DNA of 64,000 nt from assembly GCA_030431475.1 (NCBI GenBank), contig JAUIJD010000013.1:27266-91265 (forward strand), read 5' to 3'. The DNA is from Verrucomicrobiia bacterium (GTDB lineage Bacteria; Verrucomicrobiota; Verrucomicrobiia; Verrucomicrobiales; Akkermansiaceae). The notes beneath the pieces are model-generated. The model saw only the letters and a program-made list of their open reading frames with translations, had not been told where the DNA came from and did not search any database. Shown piece after piece: positions 1 to 9,300 of the stretch (position 1 is the first letter of the stretch; each line of letters starts with the position of its first letter). A program made the translations under genes and the position numbers.

Positions 1-559
1 GTCGCCGCAGGGCGGCTCGCCCTACTCGGCCGTCCGCCGCGGCGACTGGAAACTGGTCCACCTCTACCCCACCGCCAGCTGGGAACTCTACAACCTCGAG
101 AGCGACCCCGGGGAATCCAACAACCTCATCACCTCGGAGTCCGACCTGCAGGCCATCCTGTCGTGGTTCCTCGTCGACGAACTCGAGCAGCTCGAAGCGA
201 ACTACCCGCGCGACACCGGCACCCTCGCCGAGCTTCCGCCCGTCCCCCTGGTGCGCGACGACGAGGATACGGACCAGGACGGCCGCTCGGACCTTGAGGA
301 GCTCATCGAGGGGACCGACCCGAACGACGCCCAGTCCTTCTTCAAACCCACGTCCGGCCTCGACTCCGGGAACTTCACGCTGCCCTTCGACGGCCTTGAA
401 GGCCGCCGCTACCGTGTCTGGGCTTCAACGGACCTCTCCGCCGAATCCTGGGAGAGCATCTGGTCAACCGGACCGCTGGTCTCGGACACGCCCCTCGTTT
501 TCCAGGAACCGGCCGATCTCGACCGCCGCTTTTATCGCCTCGAAACACTCTATCCATAA
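1..559 (+). CDS. Sulfatase, C-terminal part (5' end outside window)
   Basis: This is the C-terminal remainder of a secreted type I sulfatase; the frame is open from base 2, so the catalytic part lies upstream of the window. The first ~60 residues carry the 'RRGDWKLVHLY' strand and 'WELYNLESDPGESNNL', typical of the C-terminal subdomain of the alkaline-phosphatase fold. An acidic 'DTDQDGRSDLEEL' segment follows (thrombospondin-3/dockerin-like, probably calcium binding), then a beta-rich tail with 'ASTDLSAESW' and 'RRFYRLE'. The same tail architecture recurs in several secreted proteins of this window. The gene is followed after 5 bp by a secreted thioredoxin-fold gene, so the two are probably co-transcribed. 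Substrate cannot be told from this fragment. Confidence 0.85.
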   Translation, partial: SPQGGSPYSAVRRGDWKLVHLYPTASWELYNLESDPGESNNLITSESDLQAILSWFLVDELEQLEANYPRDTGTLAELPPVPLVRDDEDTDQDGRSDLEELIEGTDPNDAQSFFKPTSGLDSGNFTLPFDGLEGRRYRVWASTDLSAESWESIWSTGPLVSDTPLVFQEPADLDRRFYRLETLYP

Positions 560-564
560 TCCCC

Positions 565-1077
565 ATGAAACGCCTCGCCTTCCTCTTCGGTCTTCTCGTC
601 CTCCCGCTGGCGGCTGAGAAAGAGGACGTCTCCGCCTACAAGGTCAGCCAGGTCACCTGGGGCGAGCCCATCACCGGAGCCGCGAACACCGAGTTCAAGC
701 CGGCGGATCTGCAGGGCAAGGTGGTCGTCGTCGAGGAGTTCGGCGTGCTGACCGAGGCCTGCCTCCAGCGTCTCAAGGAACTGGGACGGCTGCGCAAGAA
801 GCTCGACCGCGACAAGTCGGACGCGGTGATCGTCGCCATCCATCGCCAGCGCCAGGTCGCCGACGCGAAGATCGTCGAGGCGGTCGAGGACGAGAGGGCC
901 GAGGCCATCATCATCCGTAAAAACGGCTTCCTCCCCGCCTCCATCGGCAGCATGCCCCACGCCGCGATCTTCCTGCCCGACGGCTCCATGCTGTGGCACG
1001 GCGACTCGACCGAACGCGATTTCGACAAGAAACTCGACGAGGCCCTCGAGGCGGCGAATTCGTCGAAATCAGAATGA
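565..1077 (+). CDS. Secreted thioredoxin-fold protein without CxxC
   Basis: 170-residue protein with a short signal peptide (MKRLAFLFGLLVLPLAAEKE). The middle 'DLQGKVVVVEEFGVLTEAC' aligns by position with the 'GKvvlvnFWatWC' strand and active-site helix of TlpA/AhpC-like thioredoxin folds, but there is no CxxC; only a single Cys remains. The later 'MPHAAIFLPDGSMLWHGD' matches the cis-Pro strand and the 'DG..v..G' turn of the family. This is a periplasmic, probably redox-inactive relative lying between two sulfatase genes (5 bp after one, 76 bp before the next). Sulfatases need a formylglycine made from Cys, so a folding or maturation role is conceivable, but that is inference only. Confidence 0.65.
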   Translation: MKRLAFLFGLLVLPLAAEKEDVSAYKVSQVTWGEPITGAANTEFKPADLQGKVVVVEEFGVLTEACLQRLKELGRLRKKLDRDKSDAVIVAIHRQRQVADAKIVEAVEDERAEAIIIRKNGFLPASIGSMPHAAIFLPDGSMLWHGDSTERDFDKKLDEALEAANSSKSE

Positions 1078-1153
1078 GGATTCGCGTCCTTCCGGCTTCG
1101 CTCTTCACGGGAGCCCGCCACGCACGGAGCGCCACCTTGGTTCCCCATCCTCA

Positions 1154-2986
1154 ATGAAACGTCTCCTGCTCCTCCTGATCGCCTTCGCCGGACTCGGCCG
1201 GGCCGCCGAGCGACCGAACCTCCTCTGGCTGGTACTCGAGGACACCTCGCCGCACTTCATCGGCTGCTACGGCAATGCCGACGCAAAGACCCCCAACATC
1301 GACCGCCTGGCCGAGCGTGGCATCCGCTTCACCCGCGCGTTCGCCAACGCCCCGGTCTGCTCGTCCGCACGCACCACCCTCATCACGGGCACCGAGAACC
1401 ACATCCTCGGCACCGGCAACCACCGCAGCGCCTATCCGCTTCCGGATGAGATCAAGGGCTTCCCCACTTTCATGCGCGATGCCGGCTACGCGACCTACAA
1501 CAACTTCAAAACGGACTACTCCACCTCCTCCCAACCTCGCCTGATTCGTGAATCGTGGACCGAGTCATCCGGCAAGGCGGGCTGGTGGAAGCGCGACGAC
1601 AACGCCCCCTTCTTCTCCGTCTTCAACTACAACGCCTCCCATCAGTCGCGGACGATGACCGAGAGCTACGCATGGTATCGCAGCAACGTGCTTGAGAAGA
1701 TCCCCGCTTCGAAGCGAGTCGCCGACGGAGCATTCCAACTCCCGACCTTTCTACCAGACACCCCGGCCATCCGCCGCGAATTCGCCCGCGTTTACAACAG
1801 CATCACCCTCGCCGATCACCAGATCGGCCACCTGCTGGCCCGCCTTGAGAACGACGGACTCAGCGAGGACACCCTCATCATTTGCTACGCCGACCACGGC
1901 GAAGCCATGCCCCGCGGCAAGGCCAACCCGATCGGCCTCGGCTACCGCGTTCCCTTCATCGTCGTCTTCCCGGAGAAATGGAAGCACCTCAACCCCTGGG
2001 GTGAAGAAGGCAGCACCACCGAAGAACTGATCTGCTTTGACGACCTTGCCCCGACGATGCTCAGCCTCATCGGCCAGACTCCCGCCCCGTGGATGACCGG
2101 ACGCCCCTTCCTCGGCGAGCACCGTGCCGAACCGCGGCCCTACGTCTTCGGCAGCCGCGGCCGCATCGATGAAACCGCCGGCTGCGCCCGCAGCATCACC
2201 GACGGCCGCTTCCTCTACACCCGCCGCTTCCTGCCGACCCCCGAGCTGGCACCAATGAAGTACTTCGATGTCGCCGACATCGTCCGCGAGTTGAGGAAAC
2301 CCGGCACCCTCACCGGCCCCGCCGCCGCCATGCTCGCCCCCGGCTCCCACGAAGTTCTCTACGACCTCGAGGCCGACCCTTGGGAACTCGAGAACCTCGC
2401 CGGCACGGAAGCCCATGCGGGACGCGTCGCCGAAATGCGCGCCATCCTCTTCGACCACCTCATCGAGACTGGCGACATCCTCCTGCTTCCCGAGTACGAG
2501 CTCTCTCGTATTTCAAAGTCCGGCACCCCCTACGAAGCCGGCCAGGCCATGCCGGAGGAACGTCGGCGCGCCATCCTTGAGGCCGCCGACCTCGCCAGCC
2601 GACCCGAAGCCGATCCCAAACTGCGCGAGCTGCTCGCCTCCAACGACCCCATCGTCGCCTACTGGGCCGCCGTCGGGCACCGGCTCCATCCCGACCTCCT
2701 TCCGGCAAGGACCGAACCCACCTACCCGCCCGCCCGCATCGAGCTCGCCGCCGCCCGCTACCTGGCGAACCAGGACAACAAGTCCGCAGACCTCCTTCGC
2801 AAATTCGCCCTCGTCGACGACGTCCACCTCCGCCTCCACGCCCTGCAGCGCATCCAGGACTTCGGCCTCAAGGCGAAGACCTTCCGCCAAACCCTCGAGT
2901 CCTGCCTCACCGGCGGCGACCTCAACACCCGCAGCTCGGCGGAGGTCACCCTCCACCAACTCGGCCTCGGCGACCTCAGCTACTGA
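1154..2986 (+). CDS. Secreted sulfatase with C-terminal HEAT repeats
   Basis: 610-residue type I sulfatase with signal peptide (residues 1-18). The metal site begins with 'LVLEDTSP', where E29-D30 replaces the usual DD. The formylglycine motif is C69-S-S-A-R73 in 'APVCSSARTTLITG', so the usual Pro/Ala at the third position is Ser. 'YADHGE' supplies the later metal-binding Asp-His, and 'VLYDLEADPWELENLA' is the C-terminal sulfatase signature. Residues ~470-610 form alpha-helical HEAT-like repeats ('LLASNDPIVAYWAAVGH'). It is closely related in layout to the sulfatase at 3301-6195. It should hydrolyse sulfate esters of an extracellular glycan; the substrate is unknown. Start: ATG after a C-rich leader without a Shine-Dalgarno sequence. 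Confidence 0.9.
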   Translation: MKRLLLLLIAFAGLGRAAERPNLLWLVLEDTSPHFIGCYGNADAKTPNIDRLAERGIRFTRAFANAPVCSSARTTLITGTENHILGTGNHRSAYPLPDEIKGFPTFMRDAGYATYNNFKTDYSTSSQPRLIRESWTESSGKAGWWKRDDNAPFFSVFNYNASHQSRTMTESYAWYRSNVLEKIPASKRVADGAFQLPTFLPDTPAIRREFARVYNSITLADHQIGHLLARLENDGLSEDTLIICYADHGEAMPRGKANPIGLGYRVPFIVVFPEKWKHLNPWGEEGSTTEELICFDDLAPTMLSLIGQTPAPWMTGRPFLGEHRAEPRPYVFGSRGRIDETAGCARSITDGRFLYTRRFLPTPELAPMKYFDVADIVRELRKPGTLTGPAAAMLAPGSHEVLYDLEADPWELENLAGTEAHAGRVAEMRAILFDHLIETGDILLLPEYELSRISKSGTPYEAGQAMPEERRRAILEAADLASRPEADPKLRELLASNDPIVAYWAAVGHRLHPDLLPARTEPTYPPARIELAAARYLANQDNKSADLLRKFALVDDVHLRLHALQRIQDFGLKAKTFRQTLESCLTGGDLNTRSSAEVTLHQLGLGDLSY

Positions 2987-3088
2987 GCTTCGGGAAAGGA
3001 ACGTTGGGTTTATCTTTCAGTTTTGGCAGTCACCCTCAACGCCAGCAAGTCGCCACGGATCCAGTCCCTTGGGGTCGCAGGCAAGTAG

Positions 3089-3271
3089 CCACGGGGTTCA
3101 CCTCGTGGGTGGTGCCTCCATGAAATCTCCCCAGCTCCGGTGGAGCGCAGGCGGAGTTCGACCGCAGGAGACGCCCATCTTCGCCGGCGCCCCTCACGGG
3201 GCTCGCAGTTTCCGGATGCCGGGAACCACGGGGTGAACCCCGTGGCGAATGGCCGACGCCCCTGACGGGGC
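3089..3271. repeat. REP-like cluster of GC-rich palindromes
   Basis: The 2987-3300 gap between convergent sulfatase genes contains no gene but four hairpin-forming palindromes of two types. Type A is imperfect at 3089-3108 and perfect at 3226-3245 (CCACGGGGTGAACCCCGTGG). Type B lies at 3189-3202 (GCCCCTCACGGGGC) and 3258-3271 (GCCCCTGACGGGGC). A and B alternate with short spacers, like composite REP/BIME elements found in intergenic regions of many PVC-group and other bacteria. They may also act as a bidirectional terminator. No T-run follows the stems. Confidence 0.6.
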
Positions 3272-3300
3272 TCTTCTCCTCGATCGACCTGAAGGCCTGC

Positions 3301-6195
3301 CTACCGGTTCACCTCGACCCGCCGAAACCCGCCGTCGCCCCCGGTCACCGGCACGGTCACCCGCTCCCAGTCCGCATCGATGCTCTCGATCTCTTCGCTC
3401 TCGAAATCCGGCTGCCAGTCCATCAGGTCCTCCGACGTCCACCGCCCGTAGTTCACCCGGGGGTCGGTCGATTCCCTCCGGCGGACGAACTGATATCGCA
3501 CGCCTCCATCCTCCGGATCCCGGAAGACGACCGGCAGCCCCGCCGACCCACCGACCGGCATCACCCGCGGTGCAGCCGGCTTGAGCAAATCGCCGTCCGT
3601 TGGTGACAGTCCGAAGGCATAGCGCATGAGGTTCGGCACGCCATCCCCGGACGGATTCGCGAGATCGTCCGCGCCGGTCTTGTCGAGCCCGTGGGTCTCC
3701 CGGAAGGCCGCCAGCGGATGGTGAAACTCGTCGTAGAACCAATAGTAGACCTGCTGGCGGTATGCCCGGGTGGCGTAGGTCTCGTTGTTCATCGTGGAGG
3801 TGAGGGCCCGATCGCTTTCCTCAAGATAGGGAAGACTGCTGATCGCCTCGCCGGCGAAGTGGATCTCCCGCTCGATGGATCGGTCCACCACCCCGCCGCT
3901 CACCACTCCGGTCCGCTGGGTGAAGGCGAAGAGGGCATCGACCGAGTCGCCACGCAGCGGTTCGGTCGCGTGCCGGGCCAAAGCCTGTCTCGCGCTCACC
4001 CGGACCCAATAGTCGGCGTCGCCCGCCGCCGCGAGCAGCGCCGCTTGATGCGCCCGCACCGCCTCTCGGCCGTGGTAGCCGAGTCCTCGGGCCGCCCACA
4101 GGCGCACCGTCGCATCCGCATGGGACAAGCGGGCGGCCAGCGTCGCCACGTCCGCGGGATCAGACGACGAAGCCCGCCAAGCGGTATCGACCAGATCCTC
4201 GTAGGCGACGTGGGTGTCGCTCGCGATCACATCCCAGGCATCCAGGCCGGTGGCATCGACCAGGTCGTAGAGTCGGCCCTCCGGCACCAGGCCGCCGTCG
4301 CGGACCTCCTCCTGCAGGTCCGCCAGGTGCCCCCGCAGCGTCGCCAGGACGCCGGCGTAGGCCGGGTCGCCGATGAGGTTGATCGTCTCGCCGGGATCGG
4401 TCTCCAGATCGTACAGCTGCTCGCCGCCGCTGTTGAGGAAGAAGTGGGCCTCACGCTCGCTCAAACCACCCTGCAGGAAGGCCTTCAGCCATTCTCCGGC
4501 ACCCAGGGTGGCATAGGTCGGAGTCGTGGCATCATTGCCCACGGTGTAGGCCGACCAGCTCCCGTGCGGCGTGTCGGCCTGGAAGTTGCGGATGTAGACA
4601 TGACGCCCGTCGGTCACCGAGCGGGCATTGGCGATCCGGGTGTCGTGCCGACAGACAAAGCCGAACAGGGCCGGCGGCTCGACCTCGCGCCGGGCCCCGG
4701 CGAAGGCACGTCCATCCATCCAGTCCGGCGTCTCGAGGTCGAGCAGGCTGAGCAGCGTCGGCGCGAAATCAACGAAGGACACCAGCTCGTCTGTGGTGGC
4801 ATCCGCCGCGTAGCCGTCCGGGGAGAGGTGGGCATACTTCGGCGGCACCCGCATGATCAACGGCACCTGTTGACCGCGATTGCCGACGAAGCGCTTGTAG
4901 CCCGGCACGCACGATCCGTGGTCGGAGTAGTAGAAGACAATCGTGTCGTCCGCCAATCCATCCGCCTCCAATTGGTCGAGGATGGCCCCGACCTGGCCGT
5001 CCATGTGGGTGATGGTGTCGTGGTGCCTCGCCCACGACTCGCGCAGCTTCGGCAGGTCCGGGTGGCAATCCGGCAGCACCATCTCGGCCGGGTCGTGTAT
5101 CTGGGGAATGTAGGCATACGAGCCTCCCACGGGTCGGATCCTCGACTCGTGGGTGTCGTCGAAATTGAAGACCGCGAAGAAGGGCTGCCCCGCCGGTCGG
5201 TTGCGCCAGTGCGCCGACCCCGAGGAATCGTTCCAGCCCTTGCGCCATTCCTCGCCGGTGGGAGGCTGCACGTTGTAGTCCTCCTTCGAGCGGTTCGTGG
5301 TGTAGTAGCCCGCCTCCTGCAGCAGCCGGGGATAGAAGCGCATGAAGCCGGGCGCGGAGAGCGTTTCCGAAGAGCGGTGCATGGTGCCGCCGGTGCGGAC
5401 CGCATGGGTGCCCGAGATGAGCGTGGTCCGGGCCACCGAGCAGATCGGAGCATTCGACCAGCAGAGGTCGAAGCGAAGACCCTCGGCCGCCAACGAGTCG
5501 ATCCTCGGGGTGATCGCATTCGGGTCGCCGTAGCAGCCGAGCGTCGGCGACATGTCCTCGGCCACCAGCCACAGGATGTTGGGACGATCCGGAAGGGAAC
5601 CCGAGGCCTCGATCTTCACCGCATCGATGGTCGAGCGCCCATTGCCGGAGGCGAGATTGCGGACGAACACGACCACATTTCCCAAGCCCGACACGTCGGC
5701 TCCCGTCGTGTGCGAGTAGGTGGCCACCGGCACCATGGTCTGCTCGGGAAAAATGGAGGTGTCGGCCAGGTGGCCGCCCGCGGTGTCCGGCACCAGCGGC
5801 GCTTCGGTGGCCGGCTGGGCCGGCACGCCGTCCCACAGGCCGAACTCGATGGGCCCGCCTTGCTGATAGGTGCTGTTCTGACGCGACCCGGCGTAGAGCG
5901 TCACGGTGTAGGTCGTCTCCGGCAGGTAGGCCTGACCGGTATCACGGTAGATCCAGGATTGCGCCGGATCGGGATTCAGGGAGATCGACCGCAGCCCCAG
6001 GTCCGCCGCCGCCCGGTCGAGGATCCCACCTCCCGCCGCGTAGCTTTCCCAATAGGCCGCCGTGCCCCGCACCCAGCTCCCCGCCGGACTTCCGTCGGTG
6101 AAGGGAGAGATCTCGAAATCGTCGTTGAGGAGCTCCTGGGCCGTTGCGGTCCCCACCCCCACCAGCGCACCCACCACCAGGCTCCCGAGTTTCAT
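3301..6195 (-). CDS. Large secreted sulfatase: lectin-like N-domain, HEAT, C-terminal beta module
   Basis: About 964 residues from the ATG at 6195, chosen because it starts a clean signal peptide ('MKLGSLVVGALVGVGTATAQ') and has GAGGA about 9 bases upstream; a 14-residue longer start is possible. Residues ~20-205 form a beta-sandwich with 'SWVRGTAAYWESY'. The sulfatase domain follows: 'LVAEDMSP' metal site, C252-S-V-A-R in 'APICSVARTTLISG', 'YYSDHGS', and 'QLYDLETDPGETINLI'. Residues ~660-770 are HEAT-like repeats. The end carries 'NPSGDGVPNLMRYAFGLSP' and a beta-rich module shared with other secreted proteins here. It is convergent with the 610-residue sulfatase, of which it looks like an enlarged paralogue. 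Confidence 0.9.
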   Translation of the reverse strand: MKLGSLVVGALVGVGTATAQELLNDDFEISPFTDGSPAGSWVRGTAAYWESYAAGGGILDRAAADLGLRSISLNPDPAQSWIYRDTGQAYLPETTYTVTLYAGSRQNSTYQQGGPIEFGLWDGVPAQPATEAPLVPDTAGGHLADTSIFPEQTMVPVATYSHTTGADVSGLGNVVVFVRNLASGNGRSTIDAVKIEASGSLPDRPNILWLVAEDMSPTLGCYGDPNAITPRIDSLAAEGLRFDLCWSNAPICSVARTTLISGTHAVRTGGTMHRSSETLSAPGFMRFYPRLLQEAGYYTTNRSKEDYNVQPPTGEEWRKGWNDSSGSAHWRNRPAGQPFFAVFNFDDTHESRIRPVGGSYAYIPQIHDPAEMVLPDCHPDLPKLRESWARHHDTITHMDGQVGAILDQLEADGLADDTIVFYYSDHGSCVPGYKRFVGNRGQQVPLIMRVPPKYAHLSPDGYAADATTDELVSFVDFAPTLLSLLDLETPDWMDGRAFAGARREVEPPALFGFVCRHDTRIANARSVTDGRHVYIRNFQADTPHGSWSAYTVGNDATTPTYATLGAGEWLKAFLQGGLSEREAHFFLNSGGEQLYDLETDPGETINLIGDPAYAGVLATLRGHLADLQEEVRDGGLVPEGRLYDLVDATGLDAWDVIASDTHVAYEDLVDTAWRASSSDPADVATLAARLSHADATVRLWAARGLGYHGREAVRAHQAALLAAAGDADYWVRVSARQALARHATEPLRGDSVDALFAFTQRTGVVSGGVVDRSIEREIHFAGEAISSLPYLEESDRALTSTMNNETYATRAYRQQVYYWFYDEFHHPLAAFRETHGLDKTGADDLANPSGDGVPNLMRYAFGLSPTDGDLLKPAAPRVMPVGGSAGLPVVFRDPEDGGVRYQFVRRRESTDPRVNYGRWTSEDLMDWQPDFESEEIESIDADWERVTVPVTGGDGGFRRVEVNR

Positions 6196-6381
6196 GCAGG
6201 AGATCCTCACACACCGAAAGGGACCGTCATTCATCAAAGAAACAAGCTATCGAGGCGAACGCCGCCGCCTCATTCCCCAATCTCGTAGTTTTGTTGTCCA
6301 TTCTGTTCTCTCCGTTGCCGACCGGTCCCGTGACGCCTAGCTTGGCGCCATCAGGAGCAAGGCTCTCCGATCACGGTTCCC

Positions 6382-9300
6382 ATGTTGATTCCGCCCGGCC
6401 CCCACGCCACGCTCGCGACCGCCGTGCTGCTCGGATCGGCAGCAGGGCTCGAACTGTCCTACACCGACGTCTCGGCGACGGGCGGTGACGAGGTCGTCGT
6501 GCTGGCCGACGGCGGCGTGACCCTCCGCGCCGCGCGCACCATCGCGGTCGGCAGCAGCTATTTCGGCATCGACGGTGGGACGAATCTCTTCGCCATCGAC
6601 GACGCCGATGGAATCGCCCCCGCCGACGAAACCCTTGAGATCGAGCTGGCCCCCGGACATGGCTTGTCGGGCATCGACTTCGTCTGGACCCGCGGCGTGC
6701 TGTCCATCGACGGGTTCAGCGGCGATCCTCAGGCCGACCGCGGAAGCTATAATGGCGCCGGCACGTGGAGCCTCGAGCAGCCCTGGACCGGTTCAGGCCT
6801 AAGCCCTGTTCGCTTTGCCAATCCGGATGCGTCGGCCGGCCTTACCCTCCAACTTTCCATCCTCGATCCCGAAATGGCGGAACCGCAGGTCGCGATCCGG
6901 GCCCTCCAGATCGATGTCGCCGACTCGGCGGTGGCGCCCATCACCGTCGATCCAGAGATCATCCACCAGACGGTCGACCATTTCGGCGCATCGATGTTCT
7001 GGACCATCGATCCGACCGAGAACTGGCCCGAGGCCACCCGCGAGCAGCTTGCTCTGATGCTGGTCTCGGAGGCCGGGGGGCTCGGACTTTCCAACCTCCG
7101 CTTCGACTTCGGCGGCGGCTCGGACGGCCCCGGCACCACCGCCGGCGAACCCTGGTCGTGGCGCTTCCCGCAGGCGCTCAAGGACGGCCCCGACGCTCCC
7201 TACGACTGGACGCGCCGGGCCGGCCAGCAGTGGTTCATCCGGCGCGCCCACCAGCTCGGCATCGACACCCTCACGCTCGGTGCGACCTCGCCGCCGTGGT
7301 GGATGACCCGCAACGGCATCACCCACTGCGATGCCACCGTGGGGTCGACGAATCTCAACGCCGCGAAGGTCGATGATTTCGCCAACTACCTCGGCGACGT
7401 GCTCGAGCACTTCCGCGACCAGGAAGGCATCGTCTTTGACGAGATCACTCCCTTCAACGAACCGGAGTGGTCGTGGAACTCATCGAGCCAGGAGGGATCC
7501 CGATACACGAGCGAAGACGCCCGGCCGCTCGTGCTCGCCCTGCACCAGGCCCTTGTCGATCGCTCGCTCGATCAGGAAACCGCCGTCCTCCTCGGCGAAC
7601 ATGGAACCATCCGCTCCCTGCTCGACGACGATGCCCATCTGGCGGTCTCCGGCACGGTGTGGAACGGCGGGCACAACTCCTCCGGCGACGGCAAGTATCG
7701 CGAGTATCTCAAGGACCTTCACAGTCACCCCGATCTCGTCGGAAAGACCTCGGGTGCCGCCGCCTACCACTCCTACTGGACCGACGACCTGGCCACGCTG
7801 GACGGTTCCCTGCGCGACGTTCTCCGCCAGAACGCCGACGACGACGAACTCGAACTGGTCCAGAGCGAGTTCTGCATTCTCGGCAGCGAGGGACCCGGCC
7901 GGAACCTCCAGTTCGACCCGGCGATGCGGGTCGCCCGCGTGATCCATCGGGACCTGACCCGCGCCAATGCGATCGGCTGGAGCTGGTGGCTCGCGCTTTC
8001 CCCCCACGACTACAAGGACGGCCTGATCTACACCGACGCGTCAAACACCGGCGTCACCGAGCCCCGGCTCTTCCGCTCGCGCATCGCCGCGGCCCTCGGC
8101 CACTACAGCCGCTTCATCCGGCCCGGATGGCGACGACTTGAAACGCCGGCCATCGACGACCTCGAAGGCCTCTACGCCTCGGCCTGGCGATCCCCCGATC
8201 ACCGGGAGGTCGCCATCGTCGTTGGCAACGCCGGTCCTGACAGCCGCGTCGTGGAACTCCCCGGCAACTCGCTCGGTGACTTCGGCTCGGTCCATGAATG
8301 GGAGGCCTGGATCACCGACCGCGGCCGCCATCTCGAGCCTGATCGCGTCGAGGGTCGCTCGTATGAGCTCCCCCAGAACAGCTTCGCCACCTTCGTCGGG
8401 CACCCTCGCCAGTCGATGTTCCGGCTCGGTGCCTCAATTCACGGCGCCACGCCGAATCCCACCGCCGGCCAGGAGATCGTCGTGAGTGCCACGAGCCACT
8501 GGGAAAACGGTGTGGTTTCCTGCCCCGCTCTGTCGGAAACCGAGGCCTGGGTGCTGGTGCCGATCGACACCCCTCCCGTCGGACACCCTCGGGCCGGACG
8601 CCACCACGTCCGAACGCACCCGGAAGGCGACTACCTTCACCTCATCGATGGAGAACGACAGCTCCTTGCCACCGCCGGATCTTCCGCCATCTGGGATCTC
8701 GACACTCCCCAGCCGGGCTCCCTCGCGCTCACCCATCATCCGACCGGCTTCGGCTTGCAGGCCGATGGCACGGCCACCCCGCAACCGGCCGCGTTGCTTC
8801 CCTATCAGCTCGCATCCTTCACGCCCTCGTTTCAATGGTCTGACGGGCTCGGCTCGACGCCGACGGCAAGCTTCACCGCGCCGCTCTCCCGCACCGTCGC
8901 CGTCCGCGCCTTCCACCCGGAAGCCACGGCCTCCACCCGGCTCCGGGTTCCGATCGGGGACCTCGCTCCCTCTCTGACCCTGACGCCCTCCAGCACCACC
9001 GTCCGCCGCGGCGATTCGATCACTCTGGGAGCGGCGTTCGACGGCGGCGAACCCTGGACCTTCCGGCTGGTTCCCTCGGACCGCGATGAGGCGATCCACG
9101 CCACCGCGGCCGGAACCCTGTCGATGGCGGAGCCGACCGGCGACGACGGCGAGCTGTGGGAGCTCGTCGAGCCTGACGGCAGCCGCGTCTGGGCCCTGCC
9201 CCATCCCGGCCGGCCCTGCCGCATCCGGTCGGCCACCCACGGTGGCTTCCTCCAACCCGACGGCACCCCGCAGAACAGCCTGCCCCTGAAATCAGGTGCG

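Noticed and set aside
3691..6288. 865-codon open frame on the plus strand
   Set aside because: It is antisense to the large sulfatase, which has a signal peptide, catalytic motifs and proper domain order; the antisense frame is Arg/Gly/His-rich with no domain, as expected in high-GC DNA.
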